Assembly: GCA_933822405.4 (NCBI GenBank)
Contig: CAKOGP040000002.1
Location: forward strand, 2,599 to 66,598
From: Cylindrotheca closterium
Taxonomy: Eukaryota; Bacillariophyta; Bacillariophyceae; Bacillariales; Bacillariaceae
Direction: 5' to 3'
Length of the DNA stretch: 64,000 nucleotides
Below the pieces are notes generated by a model that saw nothing but the letters and a program-made list of their open reading frames with translations, was not told where the DNA came from and did no database searches. How positions within the stretch are numbered: position 1 is the first letter of the stretch; the number at the start of each line of letters is the position of its first letter. A program made the translations under genes and the position numbers. This document shows positions 1 through 9,555 of the stretch, piece by piece.

Positions 1-702
1 AACCTTTTCTCGCGTACCCGAGAACCGTCACCATGTTGACAACCGCTCCCCGGGAGCCTACTCTAAAAATCGCACACTTGCGTCAGCTCATTACACGCTG
101 TATTCATTGCCCACCGGTGGCTAACCCTCAAATTCCTGATATTTGAACAGACACCCGGTGTCAAGTGGCCAGCCCCATGCTACCACTCATTTTCATTTGC
201 GCCTGTGCATTTTGTTGACCGTCAACCCATCCATATCTCTCCGAGAGATCTCCTCAATCAGCAACCTGCGACAGCTGATCCCTTGCCCACCGGTGGCAAT
301 CCGTCGGAGCTTGACATCAGTCCGCAACCATCCGAACCATCGAGTCCAGCACCTTTCCTTCGCCCGCATCCGCATCGGCGCCGGACCAATTCTGCCTACT
401 CCGACCTGTGTCCCCCAGTACCACATCGCTACGTGCATCCCAGAGTGATTCCCATAGCCAACGGCTCGCCAACCAAGATTGGCAACGAATCTTCGGTCAC
501 TCCGACCGCACCATCTTTCCGTTTGCAACGCCCTGATGGCCCGACCAAAGGTCTCCAACTGCCTCCCTCTACCGTTGAGGGCCCATACAATCCGATTTAT
601 CGCAGTATTTATCGCTAATTTATACAAATCCAACCCACTATCACTCCCTATTTCGTTCCCACCAACCCCCCACAATCTCGAAACTGCTGTCCCTTTCGCC
701 CG
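1..702 (+). other. 5' untranslated/leader region of the retrotransposon
   Basis: There is no convincing gene before the first retrotransposon ORF. Open stretches exist in several frames at 143-730, but they lack an ATG in the best frame and are proline/serine rich with no recognisable motif. A 15-bp sequence containing the 10-bp palindrome CCACCGGTGG occurs at 107-121 and again at 283-297, so it is repeated 176 bp apart. No part of the 539-bp tail repeat is found here, so the left terminal repeat is probably upstream of the window. Confidence 0.5.
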
Positions 703-2919
703 ATGCAGACTTTCCCCCCTCGCACCCTAGATGCAATCCTCCAAGTAGGTCGCTCTGCTTTGACTAGCGTCAAAGACCTTCCCTTGGACCCGATTAAGGA
801 GAAACTCCTGCTATCCAACTATTTCCACACTCATAACGCCAGCGCTTGCAAAAACATTCTACTATCCCAAGCCCACGGATTTGCATACTTTGACGGCGCT
901 GATGGGACTCTCCGACAAGTGATCTGCCCTAAACAGGTCGGTCCAAACTTGTACTGGGCATCCGCGAATGACCGTTACGAGTCCCCCACCCCAGTTGCTT
1001 TCTCCTTGGATGCCCTTGGTAGCAGTGTCATCTCCATCGCCCGCGATGAACTGGCTCGTGAATGCAAGGCCCGCCACATCCAAGACACCCAATACTCTCC
1101 CCATACCGCATTGGCCCCCGACAGCGCCAATCCCCCAGAGGATATCTATTGGCCTAGTGGCGATGGGGTGTTCACTGAAGTTAAAAAGTTCTTCCCAATC
1201 TATCCTGGTGCAACCATCCCTACCAATCTCAAGCTATCCTCCGCTCCACCAGCCGACTTGGACACCTTCCACCCCCAGTTCCAGCTCTGGTACGAGGCAA
1301 TGAAGTACCTTCACGACCACAACGAGTCTCAGAGCATCCATTCCCACGACCATATCTTCAGTGACGACACCATCCCAACGGATCGGTTTCCCTCAAGTGA
1401 TCTTGCTACTCATCTGACCTATTCTACATCAGACGTCAGTGCATTTGCCGCGGAGGCCGACACATACAAGAATCTATTCGAAGAATTCAAACGGCATTCG
1501 GCCCTTTCTACTTTAGCATCTACTACCCATGTTGCTACCCACGAAGTTCCTGCGGCCCCCCTCCCAGCAGGAGCCCCATTCGACAGTGAACTCTTCGCCC
1601 AGATCATGGCCAACGCTCTCAAAGGCGTCAACGCCAGCACAAAAGAAAAAGATCTTGCCCGCACTTCTGCCAGCGCCAAGGATTCGTACCGTTTACTCTT
1701 TGGCCGCGTAAAAAGCGTAGTTCAACTCGACGGTTCAACAGTCAAAGAACTCCACCCGTCCGTCCTTTCCGATGACTTCGAAACTTTCTTGGAAATCGGT
1801 TCGATCAAAGAAGCCCTCCGGCACCTCCACGATACATTTGCCCATATCACCGACACCCTCACCACTCGCAATAACTACGACCGCAACGTTGACTTCGACA
1901 TTGCCCTCTTCCAGCACGCAACAGTCACTGCTCTGAAAACATGCAGCTTTGGCTTTAAGCCACTCACAATGCACCCTCACGAAGCTACTTCCCTTCTTAG
2001 CCTCCTTGCCTGGCTCCCTCCCAACAAGCATGACGTCAAATACACAACTTTCCTAGCGGAAGGCCGCGACATCATCCGGCAGGAAGCCATGGAAGAAGAC
2101 AAGTCCAAACAAGCAGCAAAGAAGACCGACATCTTTGTCCACGGCGATATCAGCTCTGTGGAAGCTCTGATCAAGATGTTAGCGAACTTCTTTGCTTTTG
2201 CAAAATACTGTGTCAAAGACTTTACCTTCGACGACCCCCCATTGATTGTCACCCTCTTGGAAGATTTTATGGATGCCCTCCACACTCCCACTGCCAAAGA
2301 TTGGATCCGTTGGAACGATAAGGTCCCCCACCTACCCCTCTGTCTTCTCCTTGAAATGAACCAGATCTTGCAGATTGTTGTGGGGGTCTCCAAGAACAAA
2401 ACAACCCTGAGCAAACTCCGCAACGGCCAGCCTATCACCATCGACACTTTCGTGAATGCCTTCAATGGTGTCGAATCCGCCATCGGCCACCTCAATATGT
2501 CTATCACTATGGGCAACCTTGGCCCATACGCTACTTGCCCCAACTTGCATACGATCTTGCATGGAAAACCGAACCCCGCTCCCAAACGTGAGGGCCCAAC
2601 CACCCGTGAACGTCCAGACCCAACCAAACGTGCCAGACCCCAACCCCTTGGATCACATCCAGGATACTTGACCTACGATGGCCCGGGCAGGCTCCCAATT
2701 GCCCCTTTCAAATGTAAACATCCAATTACTGGGAAACAGGCAGCCTTCTGTTCCCATTTCCTATTTGCCAACTACCATTGCAACCGCCCCCGCTGCCACA
2801 ACATCCATTACACCAAACAATTTGCGGCAACCATGAGCCCCACCGAAACCCAATCCTTTGATAAATTCATTGAAAAAACCCCTGGGGTCACCCGTACCGC
2901 CCCAAAACCTCATGGTTAG
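703..2919 (+). CDS. Retrotransposon ORF1, Gag-like protein with C-terminal Cys/His cluster
   Basis: This 738-residue protein begins with ATG at 703. It shows no enzymatic motif. The first 650 residues are a mixed-charge, partly helical region. The C-terminal 90 residues are basic and proline rich, then contain a Cys/His cluster around residues 671-706 (C-K-H, then F-C-S-H, Y-H-C-N-R-P-R-C-H, I-H) that resembles a nucleic-acid-binding zinc knuckle. Position upstream of the RT ORF, size and this cluster argue for a Gag-like nucleocapsid role in binding the element's RNA. That role is inferred by position, not by a recognised Gag fold. The next ORF is in another frame and its first ATG lies 137 bp after this stop, so independent initiation or a separate transcript is needed. 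Confidence 0.7.
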   Translation: MQTFPPRTLDAILQVGRSALTSVKDLPLDPIKEKLLLSNYFHTHNASACKNILLSQAHGFAYFDGADGTLRQVICPKQVGPNLYWASANDRYESPTPVAFSLDALGSSVISIARDELARECKARHIQDTQYSPHTALAPDSANPPEDIYWPSGDGVFTEVKKFFPIYPGATIPTNLKLSSAPPADLDTFHPQFQLWYEAMKYLHDHNESQSIHSHDHIFSDDTIPTDRFPSSDLATHLTYSTSDVSAFAAEADTYKNLFEEFKRHSALSTLASTTHVATHEVPAAPLPAGAPFDSELFAQIMANALKGVNASTKEKDLARTSASAKDSYRLLFGRVKSVVQLDGSTVKELHPSVLSDDFETFLEIGSIKEALRHLHDTFAHITDTLTTRNNYDRNVDFDIALFQHATVTALKTCSFGFKPLTMHPHEATSLLSLLAWLPPNKHDVKYTTFLAEGRDIIRQEAMEEDKSKQAAKKTDIFVHGDISSVEALIKMLANFFAFAKYCVKDFTFDDPPLIVTLLEDFMDALHTPTAKDWIRWNDKVPHLPLCLLLEMNQILQIVVGVSKNKTTLSKLRNGQPITIDTFVNAFNGVESAIGHLNMSITMGNLGPYATCPNLHTILHGKPNPAPKREGPTTRERPDPTKRARPQPLGSHPGYLTYDGPGRLPIAPFKCKHPITGKQAAFCSHFLFANYHCNRPRCHNIHYTKQFAATMSPTETQSFDKFIEKTPGVTRTAPKPHG

Positions 2920-3055
2920 TTCTCCAACTCAAACTACTTAAACAGCACGTCAACCCGTCACCGACTTACCTTACCATTTCGTTCCACTGCATTTCATCCA
3001 CGTTTTGTCCAAAGTTCCTCAATGCTCTACGTGCATCGTCCGCACTCCCAGTAGC

Positions 3056-5848
3056 ATGATCCGCAACCCGATCAACAACTCTCTTTCGCCACCCCACCCA
3101 TCCAGAACAACTTCAACTTCCACCCAACCGACAGGAACTCTTTCCAATGCCCCTTCCCATACCCCTTCCAGTTCTCCTCCTTCCGCTTCCTCTCCAGACT
3201 CCCCGTATCCACGGTACACTGACGCAGAACAAGAAAAATTCGGCGAAAGACTTGAAGTTGCGATCCAAGGTCGTTCCTCTATCCCTTCAACGACCAAACG
3301 CGACCGTGAAGCTTGGGCAACAACAAAACTCCCGTCCCCTGTGTTCCTCGCCGTCAATTCTCCCCATGGTAAGGACAGTGTTGACCGGTGGTTCAGTACC
3401 CAGCACAAATTCGAACATACCTGGATATTTCTGCTGAAGAGCCGCTACTTGAGCCCAACCGACATGGCAACCCTCTTCCAAGTGTGCCCATCCATCCATC
3501 TCCTCTCCCTTCTCCTCGACGAACACCGATTTGTGGACTTCCGACCCCTCCGACAACCCATACCAACTCACCTGCCGCCTGATGTCGCCATGCATCGATG
3601 GAGCCGCATGTTTACTGCATGTCTCCTCCACTACGACCTCAGTATCCCTACTGCAGTCCGCTTCGTTGGGAACATCCATACCGGCGCCCATCGAGATTGG
3701 CCAACTCTCGAACCTATCCTCCGCGAAGCAAAAGTTGACCCTCTTCTCATCACACAACTGAAACGCATATTCCTCGACGGCGCCCCGAACTACGTGACCG
3801 CCGAATCCTCAGATGACAACCTCCGAACCTTCATCGCCTATGGTAACCACAAAACAGTTTATGATGATGTGAAAAAAACCAAAAGTGCTGTCGAAAAGGA
3901 CGTGCTCCGCAATTACCTCCTGGCAGCCAACCCCGCCCTCCTTCCGTATATCCGCGATGCCCATACTACTCCACTCGGGTTGGTTGACGCGTCCCATGAA
4001 TACAGAAAACCCCGAATCATTTTCGATGCGACCCATCATCCTTCCCTGGCAGCTATGGCAGTCAACGATTTTACCTCCAAAGACACAGAACCCGACATCT
4101 GCTTCCCGCGGTCATTCCCCAACTTCTTGATCTGGATCTACAACCTCCGTATCACCTACCCCAACGAGGAAATATACATCTGTGACGATGATGTTTCCGG
4201 CGCCTTCCGCCATGTCAAATGGAACCCCAATGTGGTTGGAATGCATATGTTTATGCTCTTTGGTTTCCTTTTCTTTTGCACTGGTCTTTCCTTTGGCGAC
4301 AACACCAGCCCTGCCCAATGGGAAGTCGTTGCCTTGGTCCGCCAACAACTTGCCCAATCCCTTTGGTACGCAGCAGCTACAACCATCCCCAGGGTGGCAA
4401 AATACCTTCCGACATTATCACTTGCCCCTCTTCCAACACCATCAGACATTGCCGCTTTCACCCCCGCCGAACCTGACTCGAAGAATCCCGGGGTTCTACA
4501 ACCTGACGGTACCCGCAAGTCTCCTACTTTCGACCACCACGTCGACGATTGCCTCTATGCTGATGTTGCGCTCTTCTTGCGCCAAACAATATCAGCCAGT
4601 GTCCTTGCTTTGTACATCCTCCTGGGATACCCAAACACCTCTAATGGAATACGCGATTGCATCTCTTGGGAAAAATTTGCCAACACTTTCTCCCATGAAC
4701 GCAAAACCATCGGATGGGTAGTGAACTCAAGACAATTGACAGTGAGCTTGCCTCCCATCAAACGGGACCGCCTTCTCAAACTCCTTTCAGAAACGCTCGC
4801 GAATCCAAAACTCTCCCTTCGCGATATCGCGATTCTTCTTGGGCACGTTTCAACTGCAACCACAGTCTGTCGCTGGATGCGTTGTTCGTATTTCAACTTG
4901 CAACGTGTCCTCAGTCAATTTCTCCGCTCCCGCCACCAATCCATCAAACATTACATGAAGCGCAATGACAAAGTCCAAATAATTTCCGACCAACTTCCTC
5001 CAGCCCTCAGCTACCGCCTCGCTTCCCTCATCGGAAAAGAAGCAGCAACATTTCTTTGGAACGCCAACAAGCGATTCCATCTCGATGCCTCTGTCACCCG
5101 CGAATTACGAGCGATCCAACACAGCCTCAAAACTGAAACATGGAAAATCTACATTCCCCAAATGATCCCTCGCGACCCGCATTTCACTTCCTTTGGTGAT
5201 GCTAGCTTTATTGGAGGAGGAGCCTATTCGGAGGAACTTCTCTTCTGGTTCCGCATTGTTTGGAGCCCCGATATTGTTGCTGGTACCAAATTAAAATCCA
5301 GCAACCCGAACTATGTCCACATCAACAGCCTTGAGTTCTTGGTTGCTTTCCTCCAAGAGGTTGCAACGGTTGTCCGCCTTGAAGGCACTTCCCACGCCCA
5401 TGCAGGCCTGGTCCACCAATTTCCCAATGGATTTCCACACTTTCCAGTTCTACTCAATCGAACCGACAACACCCCTACTGAGAAATGGATGAATGACGCC
5501 CGGACCAACAGTCCCTTCGCACGCCTTTTGGTCGACTTGCACGGTCAACTGCTCAAGCGCTCCCCTCTGACTTCACTATCCGACCATGTACCCGGTGAAG
5601 ACAACTTTGCTGCTGATTTTATTTCACGCCCCGACACAAAACTCTCTCACCATCACTTACTTTCACAGACATTTCACACTTTACCTTGGATGAGAAACTT
5701 CGATTATTTCCAGCCAAGTCCCGAACTCTGCTCCGTCCTGCGCTCCTGTCTATTCTCCAATCCAAAGCAGGCGCCGCCGATGATCCCCGCAAATTTGGGA
5801 CACTTCGTTCCCGCCGACTCCATTTCCTCAAGTTTTGCTATGATATGA
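3056..5848 (+). CDS. Retrotransposon ORF2, reverse transcriptase-RNase H
   Basis: The protein has 930 residues from the first in-frame ATG at 3056. The frame is open about 50 bp further upstream, where a TTG at 3005 could only serve as a non-standard start. The N-terminal 120 residues are Ser/Pro rich. The RT domain shows motif A with a D-D-D-V-S-G-A-F core (catalytic Asp near residue 379), motif B as F-G-D-N-T-S-P-A-Q-W, and motif C as H-H-V-D-D (Asp 497 and 498). The RNase H region follows, with F-G-D-A-S near residue 715, then N-S-L-E, R-T-D-N and D-H-V-P-G-E-D-N-F-A-A-D, which supply the acidic active-site series. No protease or integrase is present. The stop codon overlaps the ATG of the recombinase ORF. 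Confidence 0.88.
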   Translation: MIRNPINNSLSPPHPSRTTSTSTQPTGTLSNAPSHTPSSSPPSASSPDSPYPRYTDAEQEKFGERLEVAIQGRSSIPSTTKRDREAWATTKLPSPVFLAVNSPHGKDSVDRWFSTQHKFEHTWIFLLKSRYLSPTDMATLFQVCPSIHLLSLLLDEHRFVDFRPLRQPIPTHLPPDVAMHRWSRMFTACLLHYDLSIPTAVRFVGNIHTGAHRDWPTLEPILREAKVDPLLITQLKRIFLDGAPNYVTAESSDDNLRTFIAYGNHKTVYDDVKKTKSAVEKDVLRNYLLAANPALLPYIRDAHTTPLGLVDASHEYRKPRIIFDATHHPSLAAMAVNDFTSKDTEPDICFPRSFPNFLIWIYNLRITYPNEEIYICDDDVSGAFRHVKWNPNVVGMHMFMLFGFLFFCTGLSFGDNTSPAQWEVVALVRQQLAQSLWYAAATTIPRVAKYLPTLSLAPLPTPSDIAAFTPAEPDSKNPGVLQPDGTRKSPTFDHHVDDCLYADVALFLRQTISASVLALYILLGYPNTSNGIRDCISWEKFANTFSHERKTIGWVVNSRQLTVSLPPIKRDRLLKLLSETLANPKLSLRDIAILLGHVSTATTVCRWMRCSYFNLQRVLSQFLRSRHQSIKHYMKRNDKVQIISDQLPPALSYRLASLIGKEAATFLWNANKRFHLDASVTRELRAIQHSLKTETWKIYIPQMIPRDPHFTSFGDASFIGGGAYSEELLFWFRIVWSPDIVAGTKLKSSNPNYVHINSLEFLVAFLQEVATVVRLEGTSHAHAGLVHQFPNGFPHFPVLLNRTDNTPTEKWMNDARTNSPFARLLVDLHGQLLKRSPLTSLSDHVPGEDNFAADFISRPDTKLSHHHLLSQTFHTLPWMRNFDYFQPSPELCSVLRSCLFSNPKQAPPMIPANLGHFVPADSISSSFAMI

Positions 5849-6894
5849 ATCTTCGCGACGACTACCTGATGAATGGCCCCGATTTCCCCCACGAACGCCG
5901 TGTCGCTACCTTTGCCCTTTATACAGTGGCTCTCGCCACCGGCCGCACCCTCCAAGGCCAATACATCAAATCTGCAACTATCAAACAATACCTCCATGCA
6001 GCTGCCTCCTTTATCTGCCTTTTCACTGGTCGTGATCCCCGCTACAACAACCCAAGCGATACCAAAATGTCCCCAGATATCCACGCCACCCTTGCTGAAG
6101 TCGAACGCCACGAAAAGGTCCCAAACAAACTCGAGCCTTACACCCTCGACATGCAACAACACCTCGAGCAACACAACCTTGACACCAAAGCCCACCACGA
6201 CGGCATTTGGAAAACCTGCGAAGATTGGAACAGTATCGGCCTTCTCGATGGCCACCGTTTATCTGAGTACGCCCAAACCTCCACTAACAAGAATATCGGT
6301 GACCAAGCTACATTCGACGGCATTTCCATTGCATTCTGTGTTGAAGATGTCACTTGCTTTGACAAATTCAAACGTAAAGTATCCATTGAAGAATTCCTTC
6401 AGAATCCGGACCGTGTTTGGCGCATCAAAATGCGTTTTTCCCACCAGAAGAATGGCAACCATGGCGAAGAAAAACTTTTCATCCGCAGCGAAAAGTCTCC
6501 ACTCCGTTGTTATATCCGCCGGATGCACTCCATCCTTTCCCGCTTTGACCGTTTGATTGGTATCAAAACTACCAATGTCCCACTTGCAGTTTACCAAGAT
6601 GGCGCCCGCGTCCTCTTCCTCCATGATGCCGAAATCACCCGCGTCATGCGCCACGTCGCTTGTTCGCTCTACAACCTAGACCCGCAACAAGACAAGATAA
6701 AGTATTCTTCCCACTCCATCCGAGTTGGAGCTTGCGTCCTCCTCCACACATCAGGAGCGACAACTGACCAGATCAAATTCCTCCTCCGATGGAAATCCGA
6801 CGCTTTCATGGCATACCTGCGCAACGTCGCCCACCTCTGCATGCAACAAAATGATGCAATCACCATGATTGATGCAACCACATTTCTTATATAA
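5845..6894 (+). CDS. Retrotransposon ORF3, tyrosine recombinase
   Basis: The protein has 349 residues from ATG 5845. The catalytic series of tyrosine recombinases is visible: Arg 138 in G-H-R-L-S-E-Y, the H-S-I-R box (His 290, Arg 293), Trp 316 in L-L-R-W-K-S-D, and the nucleophile Tyr 324 in F-M-A-Y-L-R-N. The enzyme would insert the circular cDNA of the element by strand exchange. The start overlaps the stop of the RT-RNase H ORF as ATGA at 5845-5848, which suggests coupled termination-reinitiation. The same frame is open upstream to 5686 and encodes basic, helical-looking sequence that could be part of the core-binding domain, so a ribosomal frameshift fusion to ORF2 is the alternative. 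Confidence 0.88.
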   Translation: MNLRDDYLMNGPDFPHERRVATFALYTVALATGRTLQGQYIKSATIKQYLHAAASFICLFTGRDPRYNNPSDTKMSPDIHATLAEVERHEKVPNKLEPYTLDMQQHLEQHNLDTKAHHDGIWKTCEDWNSIGLLDGHRLSEYAQTSTNKNIGDQATFDGISIAFCVEDVTCFDKFKRKVSIEEFLQNPDRVWRIKMRFSHQKNGNHGEEKLFIRSEKSPLRCYIRRMHSILSRFDRLIGIKTTNVPLAVYQDGARVLFLHDAEITRVMRHVACSLYNLDPQQDKIKYSSHSIRVGACVLLHTSGATTDQIKFLLRWKSDAFMAYLRNVAHLCMQQNDAITMIDATTFLI

Positions 6895-7069
6895 CTCAAC
6901 TTGCTACCTTTATGCAACATTACCTCTCTATTCCTCTAGTCTGATGCTCTGACCATCGACAACTTTTCCTTCTCCCTCCTTCTTTTTTCTTTTTCCCACT
7001 CCATGCACTCGCCTGTGTATTGGCCCTTTCTTCCGTTTCCTCCGGAAGCGATTGCATACCATTCCTTGG

Positions 7070-8429
7070 CCTGATTTATCTCTTCTGCACCAAATGCTCG
7101 GTACCATTACGGTCCCAAATTTGTGTCACGACTGAGTCCATTGAGTCGAATCTTCGATTCCCGTTTCAAATCCGGTCCCTAATTCTAGTTACCAAGCTTA
7201 CGATGCCAAACCCACACCTCTTACTTACGTACCGTATGGAGGACTGGCATAATCCCGTTTGGTACAATTCGTAGTATGCAATCATCCTAGGCCAATCACG
7301 CTAAACATCGAGTCATGAAGTGGAGGCGGCGCCTGGTAATCCGTAGGATTATGATCAGGCAAGACGGTAGACGGACTGGCACGAGAAGATATCTGTCTTC
7401 ACGCCAACAGTCATGTTGTCAGTCGCTTAAGCGAAGTAACGGTAATTATTGGACGAAATTTCGGGGACGATCGGCATGGCAAACGAAGGCGTGGCAGAAA
7501 CATTCTTTTTGCCAAGTGCAAGATGAGACGATGAAGAGCTAAGGAACCATGATCTTCTGAAGCAATTCAGAATGATTATATCTTTTTTTCCCACCATCCC
7601 ACCCGGTTCCTGATTTATCTCTTCTGCACCAAATGCTCGGTACCATTACGGTCCCAAATTTGTGTCACGACTGAGTCCATTGAGTCGAATCTTCGATTCC
7701 CGTTTCAAATCCGGTCCCTAATTCTAGTTACCAAGCTTACGATGCCAAACCCACACCTCTTACTTACGTACCGTATGGAGGACTGGCATAATCCCGTTTG
7801 GTACAATTCGTAGTATGCAATCATCCTAGGCCAATCACGCTAAACATCGAGTCATGAAGTGGAGGCGGCGCCTGGTAATCCGTAGGATTATGATCAGGCA
7901 AGACGGTAGACGGACTGGCACGAGAAGATATCTGTCTTCACGCCAACAGTCATGTTGTCAGTCGCTTAAGCGAAGTAACGGTAATTATTGGACGAAATTT
8001 CGGGGACGATCGGCATGGCAAACGAAGGCGTGGCAGAAACATTCTTTCTGCCAAGTGCAAGATGAGACGATGAAGAGCTAAGGAACCATGATCTTCTGAA
8101 GCAATTCAGAATGATTATATCTTTTTTTCCCACCATCCCACCCGGTTCCTGATTTATCTCTTCTGCACCAAATGCTCGGTACCATTACGGTCCCAAATTT
8201 GTGTCACGACTGAGTCCATTGAGTCGAATCTTCGATTCCCGTTTCAAATCCGGTCCCTAATTCTAGTTACCAAGCTTACGATGCCAAACCCACACCTCTT
8301 ACTTACGTACCGTATGGAGGACTGGCATAATCCCGTTTGGTACAATTCGTAGTATGCAATCATCCTAGGCCAATCACGCTAAACATCGAGTCATGAAGTG
8401 GAGGCGGCGCCTGGTAATCCGTAGGATTA
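7070..8429 (+). repeat. Tandem 539-bp repeat, 2.5 copies, at the element's 3' end
   Basis: Copies run 7070-7608, 7609-8147 and 8148-8429 (partial, about 282 bp). The first two are almost identical; one visible difference is a T/C change near 7509 versus 8048. If the partial copy is called B (about 281 bp) and the remainder A (about 258 bp), the array reads B-A-B-A-B. The expected PAT/Ngaro tail is B-A-B, so one extra A-B unit would be present. Each full copy contains the same 75-codon ATG ORF (7315-7542 and 7854-8081), probably open by chance and kept by the recent duplication. The repeats are direct, not inverted. Confidence 0.9.
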
Positions 8430-9006
8430 GGCTTTTGCCTTGATTTTGCGCCAGCAGGACCGTCTTTCTTGGAGTCCTCACTGTCTGTACGCTGTAAGTC
8501 ACCTTTTGAATCAAGAGTGCGGTAAGATTGAATCCGATGATTGATTTCTGCACTATTTTTATTTCCTGGTCTTTTCTGAACCATATTTACAGTTGGGAGT
8601 TCAGTGTTGAATTTCGCGATTTTATGGTGTATTTCCTGAAACGCACGACAGACATTTTTTTTTACATGGTGACCAAAATATTCTCTGCATGTTTCATGGT
8701 GTGATTTTTTCGCAAAAGATATTGAGGCAAAATTGAGAACCAAATACTACGAGGAATATTACTATGTTTTACTTTTCAAAGAATAACTGGAAAGAACAAA
8801 GTCAATCAACTGGAGCCCAGCCCTTCAACATGATTGACTTAGTGGGACATTGTCATTTTGTGTTGGTCTCCCACATACCATCTCGCCAGCTTGTCTGCCC
8901 TTGACGTAGTTTTGGATATCATTGCACTGATAAGGAGGGAATACATAGCAGTATTCAAAGGATTGAAAACCACGACTTGGTAGGTGTGCCTGCATCTTCA
9001 CTGGCC
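8430..9006. other. Gene-poor flank of the mobile element
   Basis: The sequence departs from the repeat at 8430. The minus strand is open from 8743 into the repeat, but it has no ATG before 8584 and no recognisable motif; it could be a host gene fragment cut by the insertion. I see nothing else between 8744 and 9006. Confidence 0.3.
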
Positions 9007-9555
9007 TTAGCAGTCAATAGAGCGGAAGTCCCATCCTCGAGGTTTTTCAAGTTGGTAGGCCGACCGTTTCCTCATGTAGTTTTCGTGTAGTAGCATTATA
9101 CCGCGCCCATCCCCTGTGTAGTGGCGCATTTGCAAACTCATCGCCACTCCAACATTGCAGTACTCAGGGCGGTTGCTCTTGAACGCGGAAAGCCCATGTT
9201 TGAATGTGGAGAGCTCGGGTTTGGAGCCAAGCAAATTGTCAGTTGAGATAGCCGTCGGCTTCATTTCAACACTTCGTTGCGCGGGACGACAATACGGATT
9301 TGTGACACGTTTGTTGCATCTTAGAGAGGTGGTCTTGTTGTTCCTTGTTGTGCCGCCTTGATTAGGCTGAAACTGTCGAAGCTTCGCCTCAATTTGTGAA
9401 GCAATTTTGCCGGTACCCTTATCTAACAAGAGTGAGCAATGTTTTTGTGATGCGATGGAATGTTGTGTTGACTGATTGAACTTCACAATGAGGGAGCAAG
9501 TGCTGCTTTTGAGGGAAGAGGCACGATGGGGCATGGCGAATTTGCTGGATTTCAT
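9007..9555 (-). CDS. Hypothetical protein, 182 residues
   Basis: This is an ATG-initiated open frame of 182 codons in a gene-poor stretch. I do not recognise it. It is basic and Ser/Lys/Arg rich with no signal peptide, membrane segment or known motif. The length is modestly above what chance would give, and no intron is required. It could be a relic or an unrelated chance ORF beside the mobile element. No transcript evidence can be read from the sequence. Confidence 0.3.
   Translation of the reverse strand: MKSSKFAMPHRASSLKSSTCSLIVKFNQSTQHSIASQKHCSLLLDKGTGKIASQIEAKLRQFQPNQGGTTRNNKTTSLRCNKRVTNPYCRPAQRSVEMKPTAISTDNLLGSKPELSTFKHGLSAFKSNRPEYCNVGVAMSLQMRHYTGDGRGIMLLHENYMRKRSAYQLEKPRGWDFRSIDC

Larger units (their letters stand above)
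1..8429 (+). mobile_element. DIRS/PAT/Ngaro-like tyrosine-recombinase retrotransposon (left end not in window)
   Basis: Three consecutive plus-strand ORFs encode a Gag-like protein, a reverse transcriptase with RNase H, and a tyrosine recombinase, followed by a 539-bp unit repeated 2.5 times. RT plus RNase H plus a tyrosine recombinase, with no visible protease or DDE integrase, is the defining gene set of the DIRS order. All three ORFs are free of internal stops, so the copy may be young or intact. The direct, non-inverted tail repeats fit the PAT/Ngaro split-direct-repeat layout (A1-ORFs-B1-A2-B2) better than the inverted repeats of DIRS1. The right boundary is set at 8429, where the third repeat copy stops matching. 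The left boundary lies at or before base 1. No methyltransferase or hydrolase ORF was seen. Integration would be by recombinase-mediated insertion of a circular DNA, which is known for the order and inferred here. Confidence 0.85.

Noticed and set aside
143..730. Overlapping open frames on both strands before the Gag-like ORF
   Set aside because: They are Pro/Ser-rich chance frames, some lacking ATG, with no motif, in the likely 5' leader of the element.
5873..6556. 227-codon ORF overlapping the recombinase
   Set aside because: It is a shadow in another frame; the recombinase frame carries the catalytic residues.
7315..8081. Two identical 75-codon ORFs in the tandem repeat as genes
   Set aside because: Their identity is explained by the recent repeat duplication; composition is Arg/Gln/Ser-rich without a motif.
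1..8429. Classification of the element as Copia or Gypsy LTR retrotransposon
   Set aside because: No protease or DDE integrase was seen, and a tyrosine recombinase with the complete catalytic series follows the RT-RNase H ORF.
7070..8429. CRISPR-like or satellite array
   Set aside because: The unit is 539 bp with no short repeat/spacer structure, and it abuts the retrotransposon ORFs.
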